Source of the DNA: Chamaea fasciata
Lineage: Eukaryota; Chordata; Aves; Passeriformes; Sylviidae
Direction of reading: 5' to 3'
NCBI GenBank assembly: GCA_029207755.1
Contig: JARCOQ010000003.1
Coordinates: forward strand, 93,822,646-93,886,645
Length of the DNA: 64,000 nt
Position numbers and translations under genes: made by a program
In this document: positions 23,611 through 35,800 of the stretch, piece after piece
How the letters are laid out: the number at the start of each line of letters is the position of its first letter
Position numbering within the stretch: position 1 is the stretch's first letter
Notes under the pieces: model-generated
Told to the model about the DNA's origin: nothing
Database searches by the model: none
What the model saw: only the letters and a program-made list of their open reading frames with translations

Positions 23611-24480
23611 AAATCACTGCCCTGCTCCTGCTGGCCACACTGTTGCTGATACAGGAGAGGATGCCATTGGCCTTCTTGGCCACCTGGGCACAGGTTGGCT
23701 CATGTTCAGCTGCTGTCACCAGCACCTCTGGATCTTTTTCCATTAGGCAGCTTTCCAGGCACTCTGTCACCAGCCTGTAGCCCCAGCTGGGGTTGTTGTG
23801 ATCCAAGGGCAGGACTCGGTATTTTGCCTTGTTGGACCTTATACAACTGGCCTCATCCCACTGACCCAGCCTGCCCAGATACCCCAGCAGAGCCTCCATA
23901 CTCTCCAGGAGACCAACTCCCACCCAGCTTGGTGTCATCTGCAAACTGACTGAAGGCACACTTGATCCCTTCCTCTGGATCACTGGTAAAGACATTAAAC
24001 AGGACTGCTGAAATACTGAGTCCTGGAGAACACCATGCATGACCATTGCTAGGTAGATGCAACTCCACCACCACTCTCTGGGCTCAGTCATCTACTCATT
24101 TTCTTTTACCTGTCAAACAGTGCACCTGCTCAAAGTGTTCGAAGCCAGTTTCTCCAGAATACTGTGGGAAGTGGGATCAAATGTTTTACTAAAGTCCAGT
24201 CTGAAGCTGATCTGCTCCATGACCTTATGCAGAACCAAGGTAAAACAGACAGGCCTGTAGGTCCCCAGCTTCTGCTTCTAATCTTTCTTATAGATGGGTG
24301 TTACATTTGCAAACTTCCAATCAACTGAGGCCTCCCTGGTTTGCCAGAGCTGCTGGTAAATGGTTGAAAGTTGCTTTGTGAGTTGTTCTGCCAGATCCCT
24401 CAGTACTGTGGGGTTGATCCCATCCAGCTCCATTGACTTGTGTGTGTTGAGGTGATGAATCAGCTTACCAGCCACTCCCC
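23611..24480 (-). pseudogene. CR1 ORF2 reverse-transcriptase remnant
   Basis: This is the coding part of the minus-strand CR1. In life it would be the endonuclease/reverse-transcriptase protein that copies CR1 RNA at a nicked target. Seen here: DGINPTVLRDLAE and FANVTPIYKKD (finger/palm region), VFNVFTSD then FADDTKLGG (catalytic palm), and NKAKYRVLPL, LESCLMEKDPEVLV and [11 protein letters not shown] (thumb side). These blocks sit in different reading frames with stops between them, and the ORF is broken by the nested CR1. It cannot make a working enzyme. The N-terminal endonuclease is absent. Confidence 0.85.
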
Positions 24481-24710
24481 CTTATGACATGATGTCTTCA
24501 TTCTGCTCCCTTTCCCTGTCTTCCAGCTCAGGGGGGGCTGGTACCCAGAGACCAACTGGTCTTACTGTTCAAGACTGAGGTAAAGAAAGCATTTAGTGTC
24601 TCAGCCTTTTCCTCATCCTTTGTCACTGTTTCCCCCTGGATGAAGTAAAGGATGAAAATTCTCTTCAGCCTTCCTTTTGTTGTTTATGCATTCATAGAGG
24701 TGGCAAGGAG

Positions 24711-27700
24711 CTACACACAGCAATTGAGCCACCACAGCTTGGAGGGCATGAAGATTGAAAAGACTATGACAGCAGCCACCACTGTCTCTCTCAGGTCACA
24801 GAGGATATAGTACAACCAGCCTTCTTTGAACAAGGCATTATGCCAAACCTATCATGCCAGACAAGTGTTTTTAACAGCTGCAATTAAAAATACACCAGTG
24901 TCTCCAGAGAAGTATATTTTTCCTTCCTGCAAGTGCCTTTTTCTGCCATCCTCTCACTTTCATTCCTCCTCCATATGACAAAATCCTAAGGTCCAAAATG
25001 TACAAATGAACTAGTGGCAGGCCTGACATTCAATATCTGGCAATTCCCACTGAGATAGCAAATGGTACTTCATGTTACTGGGAAGTGAACATTCCTCAGA
25101 GGATCCCAGCATATGTCTCACAAACCGCACTTGAAATTGAGATTTTTTTCTGCTGCTACACAGAATTCCAGTTTACATAATTTTAAATCAGATATCAGTA
25201 ATTTAAGTTATTAGGTCAAAGGAGTATTAAAAAAAATCCTAATAAGCTTAATCAATATGTTACAAATAGTTTTAAAGCAGGGGATATTTTTCACATATCA
25301 CCTTCAAAGAAATGTAACATAATGTTTATGGGACAAGTGTTCCAAGCAAATCTGTACTAACCTTCCCACATAAAGGCTGACATGAATATTCAGATATTTT
25401 ATTTGCAATATAACATCTAATTTTTCTCATAGATTTTACCATATGTCATAGGAAGTTAACAGGCAAAAATGAGATGTTAATAGAGGTAGGAGAAACCACA
25501 CATGTAAAGATTCAAATCCATTTTTGTTCACTGAAAAGGCAACGGCATATGGAGCTGTTGTGCTTAAGTGTAATGCACTCTGAGATAGCAGAGAAAAAGT
25601 AAAAAATGGCTACTGTGTACTAAAAAGGCAACTTTGTTTAAGATAAACTACATCCTATCTTGTATGATATCATCTCTTTGATTTTTCTACTTCACTAACA
25701 AATTTCAACAATTTACACATGTAACAGTGGAATTTGCTTTATCAAATTGCAAAGAAAACAAGGAGAATCACTTGTTTTCCTACCTACCTACATTTACCTA
25801 CATAATTCACCTACAGTTACTTGGGATATTATCAGTGATTTATCCATGCTGATCATTGTTTAGAGACAAACAGATAAAGCAGTCTTTAAGGGGTTAAGAG
25901 AAAATAAACTATACTGGTGTATGAGAAGGGATGTTGAGTGTATTTTTTAAAGAGCTAAAAGAGAATGATTTGAATTCAATGTCTTCTACTGTGTCAAGTT
26001 GCTTGGATGGTACATTAAGACTTCGAATATTTTCAGTCTTCTAATCCTAGTCTTTCTGAACTGAGAGACACAAACTGAAAACAAACAGGTGTTGTAGTAC
26101 CTGAGGTCACAAAAGAAAAGAGATGCAGGTGACAAGGCTACCAAGGCCAGCAGCTTGGGCTAAGGTATCATTCATAATCACAGCAGTGTCAAAACTTTGC
26201 AAATTAAAGCCTCTGGCTCCTAACTCCTTATTTGTCTGGTGTAGATGGGGTCACCTTATGACAGCAAGTAATTATATGAAGACAAAAATTGAGATTTCCA
26301 TGACAAGAAACCATTGAATTGTAACCAAATTACCCACATTTATAAGATGATTTTAATGTTAAGTTGTACATGTTTGATTAGACAAGAAAATTTTATGTAG
26401 CTAATTGTTTTTATTTTTGTGAACACAGCACACTAGAGGACAGTAGAAAGTTTCCTCTGGGATCTGCACAATAACAGCTTTGGAGCTGTGATATACACAT
26501 ACTACATTCTTTGCCCAAATGAATGACACAATGATTGCCTGTCATAAGTGAAGTCAGTGAATGTTATATGGAAAAGACATCAGAACAAAGGAGATAATTT
26601 GCAGATGATGTTAGTTCTGTGAGAATAAGAGTGTTATTTTATCCGTGCAGAGTCAGAACAATAGAAATAATTTGCAGATAAAGTTTGAAAGAAAAGCAAG
26701 GGGGAAAATGGTATTTTTACCAAAGATAAAGTCTAAAGTTTGTGATGACTACTTTCCTGAAAGATTAGGATGATTAACTGCGGAAAAAGGAAGCTAAATA
26801 AATAATTTGTCTTCACCCAAAAACGTGTCAGAGGAAATCCATGGGGATTTGAAATACATTTTTTCACAAGCAGGGGCTACTAACACATTTTTCTTTTGTG
26901 TTTTTGACTGGTTGGTGGGTTGGTTGGTTGGGGTTTTCTTGTTGTTCGTTTTCAATTATGTTCAGACTCCTGACATACCTTTTACTGTAATCTAGGTTCT
27001 CCGGGTTCATGCAGTCCCTCAAGTAGAATTCCAGTTTTCTTCCATTCCTCTCTCACTTACATTTCCCTAAACTAATCCCAGTCTTCCTAACAGGCTTCTT
27101 AGTAGCTTCTGCCTGGCTGTGTGCCCTAACTGGTGTTATGGAGAGCATCCCAATTCCCCCAAGCACTGAAGGCAGTCAGACACTATCACAGACACAGCTG
27201 CACCAGATATGCTGTCCTGCCAGACTGCACTAATCATGGACAAGTTGCTCATCAGGTATTCTCAAAAAGCTCCAAGCAGATGACTTGCTTCATCTTATAC
27301 CTAATTTTCCCCTTCCTCCCAAGCTACTGCTGTTTACCACCCTCTACCCCTGCTAAATAAAGTTCCCACTCTAATTTACCCTTACCTCACTGGGTCTGGT
27401 TTTGCTGACCTTATACCCTTACTTGGTGCCTTTGATATAGTTGTCCTGGCACTCCCTGCTTTGGTCCTTCATTCTGTGCAGCTGTTGGTTCCCTTCCTTT
27501 ATCCATGGTGTCCTTCTGTCTCTTACGTTGCCATCTTATGAATGCCCCCAAAGGACAGGGTCGGTTATGTGCACTGCTCCCATTTGGCTACAAGCACTCA
27601 GCAGCTCCTCATGTCATTATCTTGTCTGATGTGCAATAGTCCAGGATCTACACACACGTACCTTAACCTTTAAAGGGGAAGATTTACAGACAGACAAACT

Positions 27701-29699
27701 GACTGTACATGCATATTAAGCTCAAAACCTAGGAACAATGGCACACGGCCCTGGTAAAATCCAACAGCCACACAAAATCCATCTCAGTCCCAAGGGAAAT
27801 GGAATTTCAGGAATCCCCATAAGATAAGAGATAAGTGATAGTACCTGATGGGAGGTAGAGAGAGATTTTACTTGGAATATGTAGATGAATGAGTATTTTC
27901 TACTACAATAAAATTACAGGTTGCAAGAAGCTCACTGATACTTGCAAAACATAGATTTGCTTATTAAATACAAACCTAGAAATCAGACATTGCAACAAGG
28001 CTATGTGAGAAATACTGAGAATGATAGACTTTTACCTGAATCTTTTGGAAAAAATCAGATATTAGAGTACTAATAAGAAAAATACAAAAGCATCTAAACA
28101 TATTATAGATATCACAGAGACATAGTGAAAGTGCTTTTTAACAAGCATTTACAAGAAGGTGTGGAATTGCATATATTATCTAGATGACTTACTCTGAAAT
28201 TCAGAAAGACCTATGAACTCACTGAGTATCTCATGGTGGATCTAGCAAGAGAAAACAGAGTCATTGCCAAGGAGTAGGGAGGGGGTTGGGGATTTCTTTT
28301 TTTTTTTTTTAGGACACGTCATTATTCAAACCTTTCATGCAAAAGTTCAATAAGCTTCAAGAGGTGAAAAAAGCTACTGGGAAGGAGGAGCTACTGTAGG
28401 TTTGTTTTTAACGTCAAATGAAATCAAGTGGCAGAGCAAAGTAATATGGGTTCATTGTGAAATGAAGAGGTTAACTACATAAAAAAAATATTTGAAGTTC
28501 TTGTTCTGACTTAAAAAGCAGACCAACAGAGGAAAAAAACACCCACAGTAAGATCTCTCAATAAGATTTTCTAAAGGATAAATGAGCACATGAGAGCTAC
28601 TATCTGCTCGGAGAAACTACATTGAATACAAAAAAAAGCAAACTCCTTTTGAAGTGTAGGTGAGAAAAATATGAAGAGACCATTCTAACTGCATCAGTAA
28701 TTTTTGGTAATGATGTCAAAAGGGAAAAAGAATAATTATAAAAGTGGAAACAAAAGCAGATAATTAATGCTAAGCAAAATGGAGAACTCACATGCCCCAT
28801 ATGGATAAAAATCAGACTGGGGTGCAAAACATCTTTCAATTAGCTAGAGACACAAAAGGTAAAGTCTGAGGAGAAAGTCTGCAAATACATTAAGCAGTCA
28901 TAGGAAGACAAAAAAAAAAGGAAGAGATCATGTTTAATTGGACAGGACACATAAATACGGATGATACATAGAGACGGCTAAAGTGTTCCTCACTACTTCA
29001 GGTTTCATACATGGAAGAATTAATTACAATCACCCAGATCAACCAAACAAAATGCATTTTAAACAGTATTCCAGGAAAAGAGAATAAGTTGAAGAATATG
29101 TTGAAAAAGTGACAATATAAAGCTTCAGAGAAGGAATTACTTTAGAGACCTTTTCTAACTAGCCAAGGCAATCTCAACAGAGAGATCACCTACAAGTATA
29201 CAAAAAGGAAGCAGCAGAATAACAAACACATCTCCTCTCTCTACTGGGATAAGGAAAGGCTGAGGAAATAGAAACATATTAATCTAGCTTTGAAAGTAAA
29301 AAAATTGCAAACTATCAAAAAAGAAAGCTATAAAAAGAATATAAGACAATCTATAAGCAGACAATAAGAGTTTGCCAAGCATAGTAAGGCCAATGTAATT
29401 GCCTGCCACCAGGAAATACAAGAATAACTTTAATAAAGTTAGCCATGCTGCTGCAAATTTAATAAACAATCTTGCTAATGATAATCTGAATGTAACTACT
29501 ACTATAGAGAACCACAACTGTGGAGAAAATAAAAATCACAACCATTCCTGACAATTACCAATTGTCAGCCATCAAGTCTGGAGTCAGCAAATTTGGATAA
29601 CATCTTCAGTGCTGGTCCAAATCTGGGACTACAACGTATTTTCCACAATAGTTTACACAACTGCAGTGGAACTGCATTCCTATCACTGTAGGGGTAAAA
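24711..29699. other. Mostly unique sequence, one exon-like patch
   Basis: No repeat family is firmly recognised, although 28.9-29.3 kb has A-rich text vaguely like an old LINE ORF. A T/G-rich patch (TTGG units) lies at about 26905-26945 and a T14 run at 28297-28310. The least AT-rich part, 27000-27640, includes a candidate terminal exon described separately. Confidence 0.45.
27094..27361 (+). other. Candidate plus-strand terminal exon with AATAAA
   Basis: A long pyrimidine-rich acceptor region (27030-27093, ending cctaacag) precedes a frame that is open for about 46 codons (FLVASAWLCALTGV…, ending PARLH) to a TAA near 27231. AATAAA follows at 27356-27361 with a T/G-rich stretch about 35 nt on. 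The gap from stop to signal is short, as in a compact 3' UTR. No domain is recognised and no partner exon is evident. It may be a chance arrangement in a pyrimidine-rich patch. Confidence 0.18.
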
Positions 29700-29960
29700 A
29701 GCATTTTTACATTCAGAATTCAAAATGATTTTGACAAAATTCAGTGTGTTTAAAATTGAGAGGACAAAATTCAACAGAGACCAGGCAAAGTACTGCTATT
29801 AGATAGGAGATATCATGTGCACTAATACAAAAAGTGACCATACAGTCAGGGAAGAACTGGCTGATAGGAAGCTAAGTGTTAACAGTGATCACACAGCAAT
29901 CAGCAAGGCCAATGGCATTTCAGAAAAAGGGCATATTTCTTTCTGGGTTATGTTAGTAGG
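29700..29960 (+). mobile_element. Possible ancient CR1/L3-type relic (plus)
   Basis: The order 'gcaaagtactgctattagat', 'gaactggctgataggaagct', 'aacagtgatcacacagcaatc' and 'aaggccaatggcattt' resembles the segment downstream of the RT catalytic site in old CR1-like elements. Identity is low and the ends are guesses. Confidence 0.4.
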
Positions 29961-32737
29961 AGATGTTTTGTGACAAGGTGTCAAACAAGTAACTTCCTGA
30001 GCTGGTAGAGCCCTCCAGAGATTATTATACCTTTCAGAAAGCTATAAACTAGGAAAAAGAAAAAAAAAAAAAAACCTACAACCAAACCCAGCAGATTTTA
30101 AGTGGTTTAACCAGGATGCAAGATTAAAAGCATTGTCTTACTACCAGTGCACTCATATTATGTGGCATGGTGTTTCATGTAAACCTCTAATGGGTAATTG
30201 CACCATGGTATATTCTGTAAAAAATATCTATAATCATCACACAGATTTTCATAACAACTCCCTTAATGCAATACATTCTCTGTTCTTTCTTACCCCAATA
30301 GATATCTCAAACTGAAAAAAAGATGCCATAGTAGAAAAATGTAGCACAGCTGAAACAAGGTTTGAATCAGGCTTATTTGGCAAACAAACTAGAAAGTACA
30401 TTACAATTTATTGTAGCATTCTGTTTATCCTTTGAATGGTTATCAACATTTATAGTTACTGGAGATACTAAGCAGGGCATTTGTATTGTAGAGGCTTTTC
30501 ATCCCTCCATGCCTCCTGGGGTTCTTAAAAAAAATATTTATTAGAAATGCTTGTGTGCTTTATCTTCTTTCTATAGTAAAGCAAGCATCATGTTTCCTCA
30601 TCAGAACAAGATGTAAAAATATTAGTGATCACTACTGACTGTACAGTAGAATACTAAGGTCTAGGACCGAGGTGTTTGCAGAGATGATGGCCTCCCCCAA
30701 TATAACAGGAGTACAAGCTGGATCTTGGCAATCATGACACCAGCTGTGGCAGTCACCAGCTGTGGTAAACAGCAGCTGTGCAGAGTTTCATTAGAGTAAC
30801 TGCTCAGAATGGTTAGAATAACGTCTACACTCTAGAAGGGGTCCTTGGGAAGAAAAGCACAAAACAATAATAGGTATATTTAAAGAACAGACTCAGTATA
30901 ACAGTGAGGCCCCAGGGAATGAAGCACATGCTGCAAATGGTCTGCTCCTGGCCACTAAAGGAGTGCAACTTGGAGAGCTCAGCAGAATTACTTTTAGAGC
31001 ACAATAAAGAAAATAAAAAACACACACCAAACACATAAATCTGGATACATATAATGAAAATTCTAAGGAGAAAACAAGAAAGAATGTAAGATCACAGCCC
31101 CTGTGAGAATAAGCATGAAGGAAAAGCAGAGAGAGCATTGCTCCAGCAGTGTCTCCCCTTGTTAAGGACACTGCACCCAATCATTGTCCCACACGTCAGC
31201 GAAGGAAAAGTGCTATTTGGTTTGATGTTCACCACATTTTGCTTCTGCAGTTTAGAAATCATATATGAAGTGTTATCTGTACCTGTACACTTATAATGAC
31301 AGCTTTAAAAAGTGGCATGTGTGTGTTTTATTCAGCAACACTCTCCTACACAGTAGCATCATTGATACTGCAGTGCCAAATCAGAATAAACACCGATGCA
31401 ATAATAGATCGTATTTAGATGTGAGCTACTTTAGCATAGATATGTTCTAATACAAAAAGAATTTTTCAAATTCCTCTATAGCATAATTAGTGCTGACAAA
31501 AGGTATTCAGTTATCCTGCCATCCTTCTTACAATTTTAGAAGTTGCAAGATGCCCGTTCAGTTTCACATACAATATACTAATATGGTCACATGCAGCAAT
31601 GGCAGAACAAGCTTCCATGGGTTGATGTCACCAAATATCAAGAAACTTCCACTCAAAGCAGCAAGATTCAAGAGGATACAGATCTACAGGATGACAGATT
31701 CTCTTTCAGATTACATTAGGACTAAATTTGATTGCTGTAGAAAACTGTAAACTATTTGATGAAGAAAAGTAAAATTCACACAGTGGTGCAAAGTTTCCAA
31801 ATTATCAGTCCTCTTTCACTTGAATGACTGAGCCAAAATAAAATGCTGTTTACTTTCTCTAGGCTACATATCACATCTGGAGTCTCCTCTGTAAGGTTTA
31901 GTCTGTAAGTACGCACCCACGCAGGAGAGAATGGAAGAACCCTGCAATTAGAGCCCTACGCAAACCAAATTTTAGGCCTGACTGTGTAGGATTAAACCAG
32001 ACTATTTACCTAGCTGTATCTTCTTTGAAACAGGTGAGCAGAAGGAACCTAAGCAGGAATGGGGGCAAGATTGAAGTCTTTTTCCAGCCTTATTGGCTAG
32101 AACAGCTGTGCCATTGCAGAGAGATGCTAATTTTCAGAAGTAAATTGCTATTCCCCCAGAGCAAGGAAGAAGCAGAAGAGAAAATGTGATTCAGAGGAAA
32201 ATCTGAGTCACCAAACTTCCCCAGGCTGGTATTACAATGATGCAGTTCACAAACCACCTCTTGCTGAAGGCTATGCCAATAGGCACAATCTTACCCTAAA
32301 TAAAGAACAGGACAGTTGTATCAGCAACTTAGAGTTTCCAAAAGTAAGCTTTATGTGCTGATGTTTAAGGCTTAGGGGAAGAGCAAGAATCTAGGAAGTT
32401 ATGAGACAGAGCTCTTGCTATGTTCTCATACTAAAATATCCATGTCACATGCCTTGTGTCTTTTCATAGCACAGAAAGTCCCCTCTGTAGAATCAAAACC
32501 CAGATGGATCATTTTATAATGATTAGGCATCACTATTTAAATGTAGACACCATGAATCATTCTGCAACAGCTGTCAGCAATTTGCCTTGGAAATAAAAGC
32601 AATCATCTACCAAGTTTAAAGAGCTACTTTATAGGAAAGGGATGGGAAGCATGTGTTCAATAAAACCAGAAAGACACAAAACTACAGTAAAGCAAAATGT
32701 TTTAGTTTTGACAAAGTATTCTGTAGTAGTTATAGAC
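29961..32737. other. AT-rich unique sequence
   Basis: An A14 run lies at 30061-30074. A splice-like pair on the plus strand (acceptor gctgtttactttctctag ending 31862, donor gtaagtacg at 31905) encloses 42 nt open in one frame, but the donor lacks the usual exon-end G. No repeat family is recognised. Confidence 0.45.
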
Positions 32738-32850
32738 TATCATCATTTAGATGGCTCTGAAGTCATGTGGTCCAACCACAGGGCCAGTGCTGAATATTGA
32801 TACTCATCTAAATGTGACTGGCATCACTGAGGTATGCATGCATTTTTCTA
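32738..32850 (-). mobile_element. Short CR1 3'-end relic (minus)
   Basis: tcatttagatggctctgaag followed by tcatgtggtccaaccacagg is a diverged reverse complement of the CR1 end (…gacctctgaagtcatctagtccaacc…). The octamer tail is not recognisable. Confidence 0.5.
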
Positions 32851-35800
32851 TCAGAAATAAAAGAAAGGTGCATTAGTATTAACTACTTGGAAAAAAGATT
32901 AGTTTGGCTTTTAGCAATAAGCACCCTATAGTTAAAAAGAAGTTTATTTTGTTTTGAGCCGAGATTTGTATGTGTAAAGAATTTTCCTGCTCTACATAAG
33001 AAAATAAGGGTGATCTTTATCAAATTTTCTGTAAGAAAAATGGAATCAGCATACAGGAGGAAATAACACTGGTAGACAAAAATTGAAAAATCCTACCTTT
33101 CACATTAATAACCATTACATTAGCAGTGCTGTAAACTATTATGGAAAGATTTAGCTATTTTTGTTAAGAGCCCTTTCTGTGCATATGCTTAAAACTGCTG
33201 CCATTTTGAGTTTCTGAAACAATGTCTCATAATCCATGTTCCCTTCAAAGACTCAGAAGCTACACCTGCCCAGCAAGACATGATCAGAATCTACTTAAGA
33301 CAGTAAAATCCTTTAACTCAGCAATGTGATCTCAGCATCAATGGCTACTGCCTCGGAGAGCACACGCTTGATGAGAAAGAAGTAAGGGAACTATTTTTAT
33401 CACTTCTATATCAGCCTAGAGCTGCCTTTATCCAAGAGGCAGGAAAACAGGTCTCTTCCAAAGTCTTCTTCAGTAGAAGATATTTTGCTATCACACCTCC
33501 TTTCCCACAAATGTAATCCAGTTATCAGGTTAGAGCAAAGACTGGAGAGTAAAGAATGAAAAAAGTCACAGGGGTACATATCTGAAACACAGGAGGAAAT
33601 ATAATTCTACATCTCTGCTGGACATTCAGTTGGGAATTTCGGGAACAGAAATATGTAATTTACATACACTACAGACCCCTGTAGTGCCCTGTCTATGTAT
33701 ATTATCCTCTGATGAAAATGAAAACACTGCTGTGAGATTTGCATATTTCATCTTACCACAGTACATTACAGGAAAAAAGGGGGGACAATATCACAGAGTC
33801 CACTGTCCAAGATCACACATATAGTCTGAGCACTTGCATCAGCCACTGTGGAAACAGTGGTACTTGGTAAGCTATTTCACTGGTCTCTGTAATATCCCAG
33901 TGTATTCCTAAACTCATAACATGAAATTTCAAGCTTACCTTTGTGCAAGGAAAGAGTAACTGTCTGAATGTATTGATCTTCTAAAACGGCCCACCTATTG
34001 CACCAGACTGTGCTAAGGCTGTATTTACCTGACTTTTGATGAAGAGAAATCACACCCATTTTTAAAACCCTGCTGTGATAATTTAGGCTCAAAATATCTG
34101 GCCCCATTATGAATACAACATTTTTCTATGGCTATATATTTTTTGTGGACATTTTTATTATCTGTGAATATGATGTTTAATGTAAAAGGGAAGAAAAGGA
34201 GAGGAGAAATGTATTCTGCAAGACTACTAGACAGCTAAACATAATTCATTAGGTGAGACGGGCAGTGTATAGAATGAGAAGTTAAATCATGCAACAATGA
34301 CCTTGGACTGAGCAGCTTTTCTGAGCTAATGTACTGAATTTTGAATTTATTTGGTGAAGGAGCCCTTTTTTATAATGCAATAAACACTATAGAGGGGAAT
34401 TAATAGAATCAAATGTAGATGACTGCATTAAATTACACAAAAGACAGCTGTCTCACAGTGAAGAGAGAAAAACAGCCACCTTAAAGGCACAATTGATTCA
34501 CATCCCTGAAAGAAGGCAGACCTAAACCCAACTATTTCTCAGCATTCATTATAAAAGAAGAGATGATCAGTTCAATATGCAGGTATCTCTATTATACCAG
34601 TATTGGATCAAATTAATTCAATCCAGAAGGACTAAGAAATTCTGGTCTTTATAGTTAGCCTCAGGCATCCAGTTTAAAACTCATCCAGGGATTTAATTTT
34701 AGAACTGGGAGATGAGGAACATACCAGATATAATAACAAGGCTTACCTCCTACCTCCGTCTCTAAAAATACACAGTTTGCCTCCCATTTGCAATATACCT
34801 CAAAATGAGCCGAATACTGAATCATTTAAGGTAAATACTTTTTCAAAGGAATTTCTTCATTTTGGGTTCTTTTCAATCATGAAGAACATTTTTATCCATC
34901 TTGAAAAATCTTCATCGAATTCAAGGAAAATCTGTGAATTTATATCATGTTCCTTTTTTTTCTTTTAAGAAAATACTAGAAAAATTTTAGGGAACACTGC
35001 TTTGTTCACTTTCTCTCTTGGAGCATTATTTCCAGTTTCAGCCTTATTTTTCATCTGACTAAATTTACTTGACTGGTAGCACAAAGGGTGTCTATGGAAG
35101 TAAACACAGTAATACTATCAGGCCTGCACTGTTTGGGAATTGCACAGCATCTCTCCATATAGACCCATCGTCTTCTAGCAGTGTTTACTTTGGTTTATAT
35201 TTTAGAAACCAGCAAGACCTGAAGCAGCTGAATACTCTGTTAGTAAACACAGGTGTTCAGCTGGGACCCTGTATTGTGGGGTTGTGTTGTTGCTACAAAA
35301 CGATTTAAAATGCATGAGGCATAGTTTTTAAACAGCAAATATCAAATAAGTTCAGAAACTATGAAAAATGAAGCTTTCAGAATGTAAGATATTATTCATC
35401 TGTCAAAACCATAGTAACAGCTTCATACCCATTCTTTTCTTCTAAGAAAGAAGTGCCATGCTACCCACAGAGTATAAGACGTAATGCAGTATTTGCTGTA
35501 GTTCAGCTGCAACAAAAGAAAAAACCTCTGAATAATTTGAATCAAAAGTACTTTTCTGTAAATGAAGAAAAAAAGAATCATTTTGGCACACTACCTTATG
35601 TCCTGGTCATAGTTATTTTAATTAAGCTTATTGGCTCCTCTCTTTTCCAAGAAATATGTATTATTATATATAGGATTTTTTAAATATTAACTGTTATTCC
35701 ACTGACTGTTTATACGTCAATCAATATCAGTAATAAAACAGCTATGAAATATCTGAGTCTGCTGAGAACTAGCAACAAAATGCAACACAAATTTCAAGTC

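Larger units (their letters stand above)
22797..24710 (-). mobile_element. CR1 LINE (minus), ORF2 RT to 3' end, interrupted
   Basis: From its 3' end (agaatcctagaatcatttag, 22797) the plus strand runs through the 3' UTR blocks (tccctaagtggcacatatac, cctgggaagcctcttccagt, ttcctcttgtcctatttctt) into ORF2, where the reverse-transcriptase signature F-A-D-D-T-K-L-G-G is readable at about 23945-23919. Further upstream (minus sense), 24475-24278 reads DGINPTVLRDLAE and FANVTPIYKKD, typical CR1 RT blocks. The copy is interrupted at 23325-23609 by another CR1 in the opposite direction and carries stops and frameshifts. The 5' edge near 24.7 kb is an estimate. Confidence 0.92.

Noticed and set aside
33307..33513. 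69-codon open stretch with NGYCLGEHT, vaguely EGF-like
   Set aside because: Too few cysteines for an EGF domain and the acceptor context is weak, so the resemblance is probably accidental.
34751..34765. 15-nt minus-strand segment between gtgtatttttag and gtaagc
   Set aside because: The pyrimidine tract is poor and the segment too short to judge; one frame has TAG.
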